From assembly GCA_001247695.2 (NCBI GenBank), contig LGRX02035357.1, forward strand, positions 1-62,945: DNA of 62,945 nt. The letters run 5' to 3'. Both the position numbers and the translations under genes were made by a program. Under the pieces are notes generated by a model. It was given only the letters and a program-made list of their open reading frames with translations, was not told the origin of the DNA and made no database searches. Source of the stretch: Cymbomonas tetramitiformis (lineage: Eukaryota; Chlorophyta; Pyramimonadophyceae; Pyramimonadales; Pyramimonadaceae). Shown piece by piece: positions 9,875 to 20,590 of the stretch. Position 1 is the stretch's first letter. The number at the start of each line of letters is the position of its first letter.

Positions 9875-12800
9875 CAGGGCATATACTCTACCACAGAGCT
9901 CCCCCGCTCGGCGTAGAGCAGGCGACGAAGGCTGCACGCCGGTGGCCGCGTCCAGCAGCGGACCGAGCAGGAGCGGCAGGTGCGCCCTGATGGCCGCCGC
10001 GGCCTGCGCCTCGTCGCTGCCTCCCGTAGCCGCCTCGCCGCCGTCCGCGGCGAGCTCCCTGGGGGCCAGCCACTCCGCAGGGCCTCAAAAGCCCGCCTCA
10101 CACGCGCGGCAGACCGGGTCTAAAACCGGGGTGTGTCCCGGCAGTGTCGGGAGCCAGGAGATAGAGGGGGTGGCAGACCGGGTCTAAAACCGGGGTGTGT
10201 CAGCAGTGTCGGGAGCCAGTAGATAGAGGTGGCAGACCGGGCCTAAAACCAGGGGGTGTCCCGTAAGTGTCGGGCGCTAGGAGAATAGGGGTGGCAGACC
10301 AAGAAGCCTAAAACGGGGTGTGTCCCGGCAGTGTCAGAGCGCTAGGAGATAGAGGGGTGGCGGACCGGGCCTAAAGCAGGGTGTGTCCAGCAGTGTCGGG
10401 CGCTAGGAGATAGAGGGTGGCAGACCCGGGCCTAAAACCGGGGTGTGTCCGGCTTAGTGTCAGGCGCTAGAGATAGAGGGTGGCAGACCCGGGTCTAAAA
10501 CCGGTGTCCTGGCAGTGTCGGGCGCCAGGAGAGGGTTGGCGGCCCGGGTGCGGCACCAGGCGGGGCAAGGTGTGACGCTGGGTGATGGAGTGCAGGGCGA
10601 GAAGACATTGGATGAAGGCGCGGGGGTGGGGATGCAGGCGGCAAGGAGCGGATCGAGGGCAGACCGAGGGGTGTTGGGGGAGGTGCTCAGGAGCAAGGAG
10701 TGGGCACTGGGAGAGAGGGTGAACGGCGATTCGGGGCGTCAGGGGATGCGGGACAGTAGGGCACGGCATGCGTGAGAGAAAGGTGGGGCAAAGAAGAGGA
10801 AAGATAAGAAGACAACCCTTTCATGTTCCGGGTTTTTAGGGTTTAGGGTTTAGGGTGGTGTTTCTTGAGGGAGCCCTCTAAAGACAGGCGGGGTACCTGT
10901 AGGAGTTCAGGCGGAGCAGCATGCTGCGCACGAACAGCACCGCCTCCAGGCCTTGGTGGCGCGCCGCGCTCGAGGCCATCCCCGGCGCCGCGCCGGCGAG
11001 GCGCCAGTAGCGCGGCACGAATGTCGCCAGCACCAAGTGGCGCAAGCCCCACGTGGGGTCCGCCGCTGGCGTCAGCCGCCCCTGCCCGGGGGGTGCCCCG
11101 GCGCAGATCAGCGCCTGCACAAGTGCGCCTCGCCGCTGCGCCGCCGCACTCGCGCCCTCCGCCTCGGCCTCATGACTGCCCGCCCGGGCCTCGCCGCCGG
11201 GCTGCGGCGGCATCGGCTCCAGGCACAGCCGCACAAAGGGCAGCACCGCCTTGCCCAGGATCCCGGGGTCGAGCGCCAGCGGCCCTCCCCCGCGCCCCAC
11301 GGACGCCCCCCCTTCAGCCGGCTTCCATAGCATGCTCGCCGCCGCCCCTGCCACAAGGGTGGGGAGCCAGGTGTGCATGGCGGCCACGGGCGGCTGCCCA
11401 CCGCTGCCCACCACCGCCAGCAGGAGATCCGCCAGCCGGCCAAGCAGCTCCCGCAGCTCACCCATGTCCTTTCCGCCGCCCCCTGCAAGCGAGGGGCCCA
11501 GGCCTCGCACCACCGCCCCGAGAAGCCCGGCGGCGGACCGTCGCCACGTGGCAGCCGCCCGGTGCGCGCGCCGCCCGCCCACGAGCCCAAGCTCCGCGTC
11601 CGCCGCCAGCTCGTCTTCGCGGCAGGCGAGCGCGCGGAGGAACGCGGCGCTCCACGCCGCCGCCTGCCCCGGGGCCCCAGCGATCTGCCTCCCCGCGGCC
11701 TCCAGCTGGGCCACCGCATCCACGCCGGCCCCTCGGGTACATGCACCCGAGAGGTATGACACACAGGCTGGGACGCAGGTGAGGGCGCGCGTGAGCTGGG
11801 CGTGGAGGCGGCGCCCGCGGGAGCTTGCAGCCGCCGCCGGGTCCGCTGCCGCGAGCAGCCACAGGCGCATGAGGACGTGCGGGTCCGCCCCGTGCTCCGG
11901 CGGGAACGCGCGGATGTTCCGCAGCGCCGCGGCCACCAGGCGGACAGCCAGCTGGCGGTAGAGCCGGTTACTCTCGAGCCAGAAGGCATCCCCGCGGCCC
12001 TGGGGCTGCTGCGCCTCCGCCTCCACATCCTCCCACCGCAGCTCGCCAGCGCAGACGAGTGCCCCGCAGCTCACGCCAAACATCCGCACCAGCGCCCCTA
12101 CCGTCAGCCCAGTGCCCTCCGGGCTTGCCCCCAGCGCATCCCCCCCCTCTCTCCCTGCCCGCCCGCTGTTCCCAGGGGCCACCCCCGCCACCGCCGGGCA
12201 GCGATTCGGGAAGTCGGCCTCCAGCAGCGCCCGCACCCACGGCCATATGTGCTGTTGCACACGCTGCGCGAGCGTGCGCGCCGCCACCCGCTGCGCCTTC
12301 CTCGCTTGCGCCTCCATCACCTGACGCTCAAACTCCTCCTCGTCCTCCGCCTCCAGCATCGCCGCGTCATCCACCCCGCCAGCCTCCCCGCCCCCCCTGT
12401 CCCCGCTGCTTGCCGGGGGTTCGGCGCAGGTCGCGGTGGCCGCAGCGACGACGCGGAACACTGCGGTGCGCAGGGCGGGCTGCAGCGGCAGAGAGGGGTC
12501 CAGAAACGCCCCCAGCGAGGGCCCGATGAGCTCGAGGTAGGCGTGGTTGCGCGGGTTGCGCATGTCCCGGCGGTGCAGCGCGGCATGCATGTGGGCCACC
12601 GTGGTCTCCACCAGGAAGTGCGCCACCTTCAGTAGCTCCTCCGCTGCCGCACCCCGCCGCCGTGCCCCCAGCTCCGACCCGTCCCCGGCCGGAATCTCCC
12701 CCCCGGCCGCGGCCACCGGCGGGCCGGAAGCCGCGCCGGGACTGCGGGCGGCGATGGCGTCCTTCAGCGTCCGCAGGTACACCAGCTCCGCCGCCATCTC

Positions 12801-15587
12801 CCCGAGCATGGCGAGCACGCTGGCGATGGCGGTGCTCAGCGGAGCAGCAGCGCCCTTCCCCGCCGCCGCCTCCATCAGCCGGAAGCCGAGCCGGAGCAGC
12901 ACCATCCGCGCCGGCGCTCCGCTGCGGGAGAAGTCGCACAGGGGCAGCCCAGGCGCCAGCCGGGTGGCAGGCGGCGCCAGGGGCTGGGACGTGTCTATCG
13001 TCACTGAGAGAGGGTCGTCGTGACGGGGTCGGGGCAGGCGGCGGCACAGGCTTGGAAGCTGGGAGGCGGGGAGGCGCTCGGCGAGCAACACGAGGGCGTC
13101 CGAGGCTGCCATGAGGTCCTGCAGGTCAGCAATGCAGCCGGCACCGTCGCCGCCGGCGCCGGCGAGCTCGGGAGCCTCCGTGATGACGGCGTTGCGGTTC
13201 GGCAGCCGCTGGAGGAATGGGCGGGCGCATTGCAGCAGCGCCGCAGCCGGGCCGTCTCCTCGCGGCCACGGCGCCGCCTCGATGTCACACACCAGCGCCC
13301 GGAAGCCGCCCGGACTGCGCGGACCCTCCGGCCGCTGCACCCGAGTCCACACCAGCCCCCCCCATCTCTCAGTGCTCTGTTGGCGCGCGCGGCTTGCAGG
13401 GTCGCCCCACGCGGTGCTCCGCTCCTCCGCACGGACCCCGTCTTGGAGCTCCCCGCGCCGCCTGCTCCGGCCCCTCCCCAGGTCACCGGGGAGATCGCCG
13501 GCAGATCGCGCACCACCTCTTCCTTCATAGCGAGGCGGGACATGCAAGTGGAACGACAGGGGACAGTTGCGCGGGGGCATGGGCATGGGGGTGGGGGTGG
13601 GGGTGGGGTTGGGGGTGGGCATGGGCATGGGGGTGGGGGTGGGGGTGGGGGTGGGAGCAAGAGGTCCTGAATAGCGCGTCGCTCGAGCCTGCACTTCCCG
13701 CGCTTCTTTCGCACCACGTGGTGAGCGAAATGTCTCCGGAGCGAAGCGCGCTCGCACACAGGGCTCCCACAGTGTACCCCTCTGCTCTCGCAATGCCTAG
13801 GCCCGAAAGGGGGGTATAGGGCATGGCCAGTGCCTGAAGGCCCTGTTGAGACCTGCATCGGCATTGCCTCCGCGTGCTTCAAGCAGCGGGGCAGCGAGAA
13901 GGACACGTGGAGGGTCCGAGCTCCCACGCCGCGCACGGAGCCGCGGTCCTGGAAGGGTCGGACCCGCCGTGGAGATGGCGCACCGCCACATAACACCGAG
14001 GAGGGCGCAGGCCTCGCATCAGCCAAGCTCTCATGGGCCCGCGGTCAAGCCACACGCACGGTCCGATCGCCTTCTGCGCACCAATCAAACGCTGACAAAT
14101 CACCACAGCGCCGCTTTCCCTAACGGAGGCGCACCGATCGGTGAATGCGCCCTTCGATCCTCACTCCGCCCCACCCCTCAAAGCCTGGGTTCCCATCTCC
14201 CTCAGCTTGCCGTCTCACCTGGGGCTGCAATACGCCTGCTCCCTCCTCGCCCCTCGAAGCTTTCCCCTCGGGGGCATCCCCTTCCGCAGCTCCATGCTCC
14301 GCCGAGGCGCTCCCAGGCGGCGCCCCCCCTGGCTGCGCTTCGCGCGCCGCCGTCCACGCAGCGCCGCTCTCCTCGTCGCTGAATTCCCACAGCTGGGCCG
14401 AGCGCTGCGGGCGCCCTCGTGCCCGGCCTGCGCCCTCACTCGTGCGAGAGGGCTTCGGGCGCGTGCGGGGCCGCTGCTGCGAGGAGGCCGCCACCGCGCC
14501 GCTCGCCTTCTGCCGGCGCGCTTTCCCGGGCCGTGCGGGATCTGGCGGCCGCTGCCTCTTCTGCAGACGGTGCCGCGCACGACCCGCCGCCCTTCTCGCG
14601 TCCTCTTCGTCGTCACTGTCGAATGTCGGCAGGGACGGGCGCTTGGCGGCGGCGACGGCGGCGAGCGCTGCGTGATAAGCGTCATCTGCAACGGTGCCAG
14701 GGCCCCTGGCGCGCCCTTCCGCGGCGGCGGCTCTCGTGCGCCCAGCCCCAAAAAGGGGATCCTTCCCCCCCCGCGTGCGGTCCTGGGACCCGTCGCTGTG
14801 GAGGGACACCTCCGACTCCGACTGATCGGAAATAACGAAGCCGTCCTCCTCCCCGGCCTCGGCTCCCTCGCCGCCGTCGCTTCCCGATAGCTCCGGCGCC
14901 GCCGCCGGCGTGCCGTGCGTGCCAAGTCGCCGACCGCCGCCAAGCTTCAGCGGGTCAGCCTTCATCCCGGAGCGAGGGTACCTCGATGTGAACAGCGGGT
15001 CTTTCTGTGCTCGGGTGCGGTCCTGCCACATCTCCTCCGCCCCTCCAGTCCTCGGCCCTTCAGCGAATTCAACCCTGGCGTCCGAAAATCACCCATCGGC
15101 CCTCAAGCGCATCGGCTTGCCGAAGCCGGTCAGCCAGCCGCGCCCTCCGCTCCGCCCGTCCACCAGCCGCAGCCCCGTGATCACACCTCATCGCTTAGCC
15201 ACCCGCGCCCTCAGCCTTAAAGTCGGGCCGGCACTTTGAACCCTGCGCCAGACTCAGCCCCTTGATCCCTCCGCTCTCCCAGGTTGCGCTCGCCATACCA
15301 GGGCTGACATCGTGTCCACTTCACCCCTCTGCTCTCCCAGGTTGCGCTCGCCATACCAGGGCTGACATCGTGTCCACTTCACCCCTCCGCTCTCCCAGGT
15401 TGCGCTCGCCGCATACTGGCTTACAACGCACCACAACCCTCCGCCCTCCGCAAGTGTGCCGGGCACCGCACAGGTCCCGGCAGTGCACCGGTCAATTGGG
15501 CACCTGGGAGCTGTCGCTGTGTACGGAGACCTCCTCCTCCTCCTGATCCGACACCACGAAGCCGTCCGGCAGGTCCTGCTCAGCCAT
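9875..15587 (-). CDS. Large multi-exon gene: acidic N-terminus, helical-repeat body (unidentified)
   Basis: Exon 1 (15587-15504) starts ATG and encodes 28 residues containing DGFVVSDQEEEEVS, ending CAG/GTGCCC. Exon 2 (15022-14219) continues in phase (DRTRAQKDPLF...), is acidic and Arg/Pro-rich, and contains a second copy of the same block (DGFVISDQSESEVS...QDRTRGGKDPLF); it ends CAG/GTGAGA. A large exon (about 13334-10897, phase consistent) is predominantly helical and HEAT-like, with segments such as FERQVMEAQARKAQRVAART and RLYRQLAVRLVAAALRNIRA, and ends at AACTCCTACAG/GTACCC. An in-phase exon follows (10058-9875: RELAADGGEAATGG, then RAHLPLLLGPLLDAATG), ending CTG/GTGCGC. At least one small exon near 13480-13560 (MKEEVVRDLPAISPV) is unplaced. 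An acidic N-terminus plus a helical C-terminus is reminiscent of MMS22/Mus7-type replication-repair proteins, but that is only a guess. The 3' end is not determined. Confidence 0.5.
10105..10530. repeat. About 61-bp minisatellite, 7 copies
   Basis: Units of GGCAGACCGGGTCTAAAACC, GGGGTGTGTCCCGGCAGTGT and CGGGCGCTAGGAGATAGAGG repeat with small indels. The array lies inside the predicted intron between the exons ending at 10897 and starting at 10058. Confidence 0.9.
10834..10855 (+). repeat. Interstitial telomere-type repeat (TTTAGGG)3
   Basis: Three consecutive TTTAGGG units, the plant/green-alga telomere motif, lie in the intron just downstream of the exon ending at 10897. With so few copies this is a telo-box-like or repair scar, not a chromosome end. 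Confidence 0.85.
13560..13660 (+). repeat. G-rich microsatellite (GGGGGTGGGGGT / GGGCAT)n
   Basis: An almost pure (GGGGGT)n tract interrupted by GGGCATGGGCAT, with strong G-quadruplex potential. On the minus strand it reads as Pro-Thr-Pro-Met, which is probably untranslated intron of the large gene. Confidence 0.85.
15273..15412. repeat. 58-bp tandem repeat, 2.4 copies
   Basis: Units start at GCTCTCCCAGGTTGCGCTCG at 15273, 15331 and 15389, nearly identical. The array falls inside intron 1 of the large minus-strand gene. Confidence 0.95.
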
Positions 15588-16349
15588 CTCCGACGACGGA
15601 TGCTGCCCCCCGCCCAGGACCTGCACCGCATTTTGGCAATGCCCCCCCTTTGAGTGACCCCGCACGAGTTCGTCATCGTCATCGTCGTCGTCGTTAGAAC
15701 CGCGATGGGACTCCTCCCTCCTCCCTCCTTCCCTCTGAGCAGATCCCCCAAAGTGCCGGCACAGCGGCAGTACCGCGCTTCTGCCCGCCCGGCCTCGCCA
15801 CCATCCCAGGGTGGCTGCTTCAGGGTCCTACCGCTCCGCTCAGGCACTGCGGAACTCGAACCCTGCACCCTGCTAAGATGCCCCAGTTGCAAGCAAGCAC
15901 GCACTTGGCGTCAGCGAGGATAGTGGAGCGATGGATAGTGGACACCAATGAAAGGGGAAAGCAGCGTCGAGGACGGACCTCGTGATCCGCGCCGTAGTCT
16001 CCAGCCACCTCGACGTGGATACCCGCGGCTGAGCGCCTGCTGACCCGTGGCACCGCCCTCATGCCGCTCAGATCCTCACGCAAGGATCTCCAGGCCGCGG
16101 ACACGAGGAGAAGGACTCTGAATCCCGAGCAGGCTTGAAGCTCCTTGCAGGTCTCGCGGATGAGAGGAGCTCCGTTGCGTTTCCGACCACTCTCGGGTCT
16201 TCACAGTTGCAAGCAACTTGTCACGGACCTGGCGAGCTCTGCCGGGAGGCGCACCCGTCGGCAGCGTGGACACGTGTGCGCTTTCTGGCCGGAGCGCTCC
16301 CGATCGGCGATCCGTCAGCCGCAGATCTACGACGGAATCGTGGATCGGC

Positions 16350-16440
16350 GCCCAGTCTGGAGATAGGGACCTCCGCCTCGTCTTGCTCCACGTCCGATCC
16401 GTCATCGGACGGTCGGTCATCCGATTCAGAATCTGTGCAC
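16350..16440 (-). CDS. Acidic coding-like island, minus strand
   Basis: The minus-strand frame reads ECTDSESDDRPSDDGSD then VEQDEAEVPISRLGADPRF, a strongly acidic composition like the N-terminus of the gene starting at 15587. It may be an upstream exon or a duplicated acidic block. No start codon or splice proof. Confidence 0.2.
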
Positions 16441-16789
16441 TCGTCTGTTCAAGCAGCACCCGACGAGTTAGCTTTCCAACAGAGGCCTCGCTGCGTTCGA
16501 TTGGTCCAGCGGGCGGTCCGTCAATGGTGGAAGGAAGCCCGAGCTTCGTGGTTGGTCTGAGTGAGTGAGAAATAGGGTTTGTAAATCATCTGGGACGGCC
16601 TCACAGGCTGCTGCAGGCCATGCCGCACGACAAGGCGAAGGGTTCGAGGTAGGGCCCACCGTTGCTGTCACCCCCCACGCCCGACCGCCGCGCTTCCCGG
16701 TCGGGGGCACTCCAGGACGCCGGCATCGGGAACAGCACTTGCAGCCGAGAAACCTGGGAGCGCCCCGAAACCTCCACTCATCGATCACC

Positions 16790-16955
16790 GCCTCCCACAG
16801 CAAGAACCAGCATCACGGAGGAGACCCTGCTTGCGCGCCCCCCTTCAGAGGCGAGCATCACGGAGGCCCTGCTTGAGCCCCCCCCTCCCCCTGCAGAGGT
16901 GAGCATTACGGAGGCCCTACTTGCGCCCCGCCCCCCGGCAGAGGCGAGCATAAAG
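16790..16955. repeat. Imperfect 50-55-bp repeats (GAGCATCACGGAGG...)
   Basis: Four diverged units built around AGGCGAGCATCACGGAGGCC, a C-rich stretch and GCAGAGG. No coding evidence. Confidence 0.7.
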
Positions 16956-17017
16956 GGGGACTCGCGCTTGCACTTGCACATCTCAGGAGCGCTTCACCCA
17001 CTCGAGGAGATGCACTC

Positions 17018-17152
17018 GGCTGCCCCGTGAGGCTGAGCGGTCTCGCCGGCTGCCCCGTGAGGCTGAGCGGTCTCGCCGGCTGCCCCGTGAGGCTGAGCGG
17101 TCTCGCCGGCTGCCCCGTGAGGCTGAGCGGTCTCGCCGGCTGCCCCGTGAGG
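17018..17152. repeat. 30-bp tandem repeat, 4.5 copies
   Basis: Identical units of GGCTGCCCCGTGAGGCTGAG followed by CGGTCTCGCC. Direct copies with no unique spacers, so this is not a CRISPR array. The in-frame 10-residue peptide repeats on both strands are by-products. Confidence 0.95.
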
Positions 17153-17416
17153 GCGAGGGATGTGCGACCTGATCCTGGACGCGGCGGCGAGCCTGCTCAG
17201 CGTGCACGTCAGGCTGCTCGGCCCGAGCACCGCGCTGCGACAGCTCCCCGAGGCCCTCCTGTCGCAACCCCCTCCGCATCCGCGCTGAGGAACCGCCCAC
17301 CCGCGGGTGCACACGTGGCGTGGCGGGCCCCGGAGCATCTCTTTGTGGAAGCCCGGCTGGGCGCAGTGCTCAGAAGGAAAAGCCAACCAGGCAAGGTAGT
17401 GGGCGCAGCGCTCAGG

Positions 17417-17503
17417 TGGGACGGCCAATCAGATGGGTCGGTCAATCAGATGGGTCGGCCAATCAGATGGGTCGGGCAATCAGATGGGACGGCCAATCAG
17501 ATG
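17417..17503. repeat. 18-bp tandem repeat (GGCCAATCAGATGGGTCG)n, 5 copies
   Basis: Each unit contains CCAAT or TCAAT, so the array clusters CCAAT-box-like motifs. There is no adjacent plus-strand gene to support promoter function. Confidence 0.9.
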
Positions 17504-18690
17504 GGGTGTACACGCACTGCTTAAACGTGATAGCCGGCCAGATGGGGGTGTGGGCGCAGCGCTCAGGCAGAAAGGTTTCAGTGCACCTCGGTGTTGGTTG
17601 CCTCTTGCTTGCCCATGTTTCGTCCTCGGTTTTGGCGGGACCCCTGGGCCTTGCCGGCCACGCGTCGCCTGGCAGATCACAACAGTGTCAGCGGAGTGCC
17701 GACGGAGTCAGGATGGATCGCCAAGGTACGACAACCAAAGCTAGCCGCAGTCCAAGTCGGGCACGTCCGCGCGCCCCCTCGAGCGACGACCCGTCGGTTT
17801 GGCACCTCCGGGAGGTTCCTCACCTGCTGCCCGGCAGGTCGGACAAGTCGGGAAGCGGCCTGGCTCCGCCCTCCGTCAGGAGCGCGAGGATGACGTAGTG
17901 GGCCACCTGCGATGTATCGAGCCGCCGCTTAATCGGCTCGCTTGGGGCTGAGCCTTTGTGCGGCCACTCACAGTGTCAGCTTCAGTCATCACTTCTTCTC
18001 GAGTCACTGCTGACGCCACCTGCAGGAGGTCAGCCGCGCTTGCAGAACAAGGCCCTGGGAGGCGGAACGCCCTGCAAACCCTAAACCGAAACCCTTAAAA
18101 CCCTAAACCCGCTGCGCGAGGAAGGTTCTCCCAATGTACACGTGCTTTTTGGCACCTCATCTCGGAGCAGGCCAGAGATCTATCTCGGGGGAGGCTACGA
18201 GAGATAAACGATCCAGTGGTGCGAGCAGCGTCGAGTTGCAACGACACTTGTGCAGGGAGGAGCTGCCGGGACATTGACGAGTCTGAGAATGAGAAAGAAA
18301 ATGAAGCGTCTAGTACCAGACACCTGAGCGCGACGCTGAACCCTAAACGCGGATGCCATCCACGCTAGCGGTGACCCGCACGAGAATTTGAAAATGCGGT
18401 GGGGTGCTCTCGGGACCTTGTCAGCTCTCCACTTCCCGCGCACCGCCTGGGAGAGGGAAAGCGCGGAAGGAGGGGCTCGGAAATTCGAAGCCCAGCAGCC
18501 TTAGACTTAGGCCGGTGCGCTGAGATCACCCCACGCACTCCCGCCATGGTCTCCCTATCCGCCACAGACAAATTTGTCATCGAATAGATCCTATCTTTGG
18601 AGTGAACCGACGTAGTTCATGAGAGCCTGAGTGATAAAAGCCTGTAAGCTTGACCCGCGCGAGGTGAGAGAGCTATGGGACCAGCTGAAA
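17504..18690. other. GC-rich to mixed intergenic stretch
   Basis: No convincing gene on either strand. It contains CCCTAAA-type telomere-like motifs at 18076-18110 (AAACCCTAAACC...CCCTAAACCC) and one more near 18342. Base composition changes here from strongly GC-rich to balanced. Confidence 0.6.
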
Positions 18691-18691
18691 G

Positions 18692-19514
18692 TCACCGTCC
18701 TTCCTCCATTAGAGTATTCGAGACACGGCTGAATGAAGCCGCCCATTTGAATGGGGGGCGTGCGGGCAGAAGCCGGGCTACCGAGTCGTAGTGCAGGTTC
18801 GACGCCTCGTGGACCAGCTGATTGGTCGGCGGCAGGCCTCGCCGTGACCGCAAGCAGTTCGCGCCGGAGCAGTTGCAGATGTCGCGGCAGATGGGGCACA
18901 TCCACTCGGGATCTTGGAGCGCCTCGTCGATGTTCTCGCCGATGCTGCCGCAACGACTCCCCTTACACGGTGTAAATTGGACACCGCGAGAGCAACCATG
19001 CCGCACGATGCTCGCAAGGATGCATGCAAGACGGTTGGATCGCAAAAAGAAGAGTGGGAAACAAGAGCGCCAAAACGTGAACAACAAGCACGGAAAAAGG
19101 GAAGGAGGTAGAAGTCACCGCATCTCGAGGCACCATCCACACCACTGACCTCTCGCCTTGCCGGCAACGATCCGACCTCTGGCATGAGCACACTTACAGA
19201 AGGTCTTCACGTCAGTCGTCTTTTGCCTGCAAGCGCCAGCGGAAGGCGTCATGGCGGCGGAAGGCGGCGCAAAAGAGCAAGCAGCAAGCCAAAGTTTTTA
19301 GATTGACCGCGCTTGATGCGCCCTCGGATAGATCAACACCGAAACCGAGTTCCTGGGCAAGCTCGAGGGCTTGGAGGCGGAATTCACAGCAGCGGCGGCC
19401 AGAGACGGGCAACGATAAGAGACTGAGGTAAGCGAGGAGATCAACGCAGAGTATTGTAATGAGAAAAGAAGAATCCTGACCGGCAAAAGTGGCAAGAGGT
19501 GCACTCTTGACATC
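18692..19514 (-). CDS. CDCA7-like protein, zf-4CXXC_R1 zinc-finger domain
   Basis: CDCA7-family proteins bring the HELLS/DDM1 remodeller to chromatin and support DNA methylation maintenance (established for animals and plants). Three minus-strand exons join in phase. The first ends CHFC-CG at 19481 (5' edge tentatively 19514). Exon 19226-19119 completes R and reads QKTTDVKTFCKCAHARG to GQWCGWCLEM. Exon 18944-18692 reads RIGENIDEALQDPEWMCPIC, RDICNCSGANC, then GLPPTNQL. All eleven domain cysteines are present. Departures from the usual pattern are CxC instead of CxxC after KTF, RIGE for RYGE, RDIC for RGIC, and extra residues before the last Cys. The protein ends soon after the domain (METEEGR-like tail ending MEEGR). 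Sequence upstream of CHFC is uncertain; an ORF reaches to about 19773. No other family has this cysteine order. Confidence 0.8.
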
Positions 19515-19519
19515 CTGGA

Positions 19520-20480
19520 GGGTGCACGTCTTTGCACCAGGTTTTACTGCCGCGGTTCTCCCTTCCCCACGGTACAGTGGAGCCATACAGCCGCGCCAAG
19601 TGCTCCCGTGTGTAGTACTCTCTGCGGCAGTCGTACAGAAGGCGAGTGACGGTGATGCGCTGGCGCAAAAGGCCTTCAAGAACAACTGCTGAAGAATCCG
19701 ACTTGACTCGGCGACTTGAAGAGAAGCAAATTGCGAGCTCGTAGAGGTTGCAATGAAAGAGAATGGGTGACACCTCCCCCAGCTCTCTTGCCGCAGAAGT
19801 TTCTGTAGCTCGGGGCCCATAGGGTACTCGGAGCTCCCACTGCCATTCGCTGGCAGCATCGCGCCGCGCGCCTTACCCGTGTACGAGCAAATGCACAGAG
19901 ATGCTTCCCGTTGAGGATACCAAACAAAATCTGGACCACACGCACGGATGAGTCTTCCGGTCAGCCGAGGGAGGGCAACAAGGAGAGAGCTTCGATGAAT
20001 GAGCAGGTGGGCATGAGCCGTAGAATAAAGATACTACGCTTTTTGGATTTTCGGACCTAAATTTACCCCATGAAAATTCCGAGACCTGTGTTGAAACGAT
20101 CGTGAGTTGCCAGTCATGGGTGGACCCAAACACTAAACGTGATGAAAAATGACGAAAATGTGGATGGGTTCGTGCCTTTGGTGATATGATATGACGTCCT
20201 CCGGTAAAAACAAACGTGCCCCCTTTATTTTCTGGGTAAGTTTAGTGGCGTATGAGGCTAGGGTGCGCACCATCGGCACGCCAAAGTCGACTTTATGTTT
20301 TGCATACATCGATGCGCTGGTAGTATTGTGGATAATGATAAAAGCTCTGTTAGTATTACCCATAATACTAATGCCGAATAGACATTATGCCCGTGCTGTG
20401 GGGTGTTGCAGATACCCATAACACTAGGCCATTTTTAGAGCTGGCTATTTTAAAATTGTTGCATTGGCGATCTTCACTGT
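19520..20480. other. Intergenic / possible 5' part of the CDCA7-like gene
   Basis: Minus-strand frames to about 19773 could hold the N-terminal exons of the CDCA7-like gene (for example RLLYDCRREYYTREHLARLY), without splice proof. From about 20000 I see nothing beyond short chance frames. Confidence 0.3.
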
Positions 20481-20482
20481 GA

Positions 20483-20590
20483 TAGTTCAACGGACACTCG
20501 AATGACATTCAAAGTGCAAGCGTGGCACAACGTAGTTCAACGGACACTCGAATGACATTCAAAGTGCAAGCGTGGCACAACGTAGTTCAA
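20483..20590. repeat. 50-bp tandem duplication
   Basis: Two identical units starting TAGTTCAACGGACACTCGAA at 20483 and 20533, and the beginning of a third at 20583. Confidence 0.95.

Noticed and set aside
11251..12635. Long plus-strand ORFs (236-305 residues) opposite the large exon
   Set aside because: Arg/Pro/Ala-rich antisense frames expected in GC-rich coding DNA; the minus frame has the helical protein-like composition and phase-consistent splice sites.
15820..15900. Possible tRNA-like sequence (GAACTCGAACCC)
   Set aside because: No cloverleaf could be assembled around it.
17018..17152. CRISPR-like array of 30-bp repeats
   Set aside because: Copies are directly adjacent with no unique spacers, and the genome is eukaryotic; it is a minisatellite.
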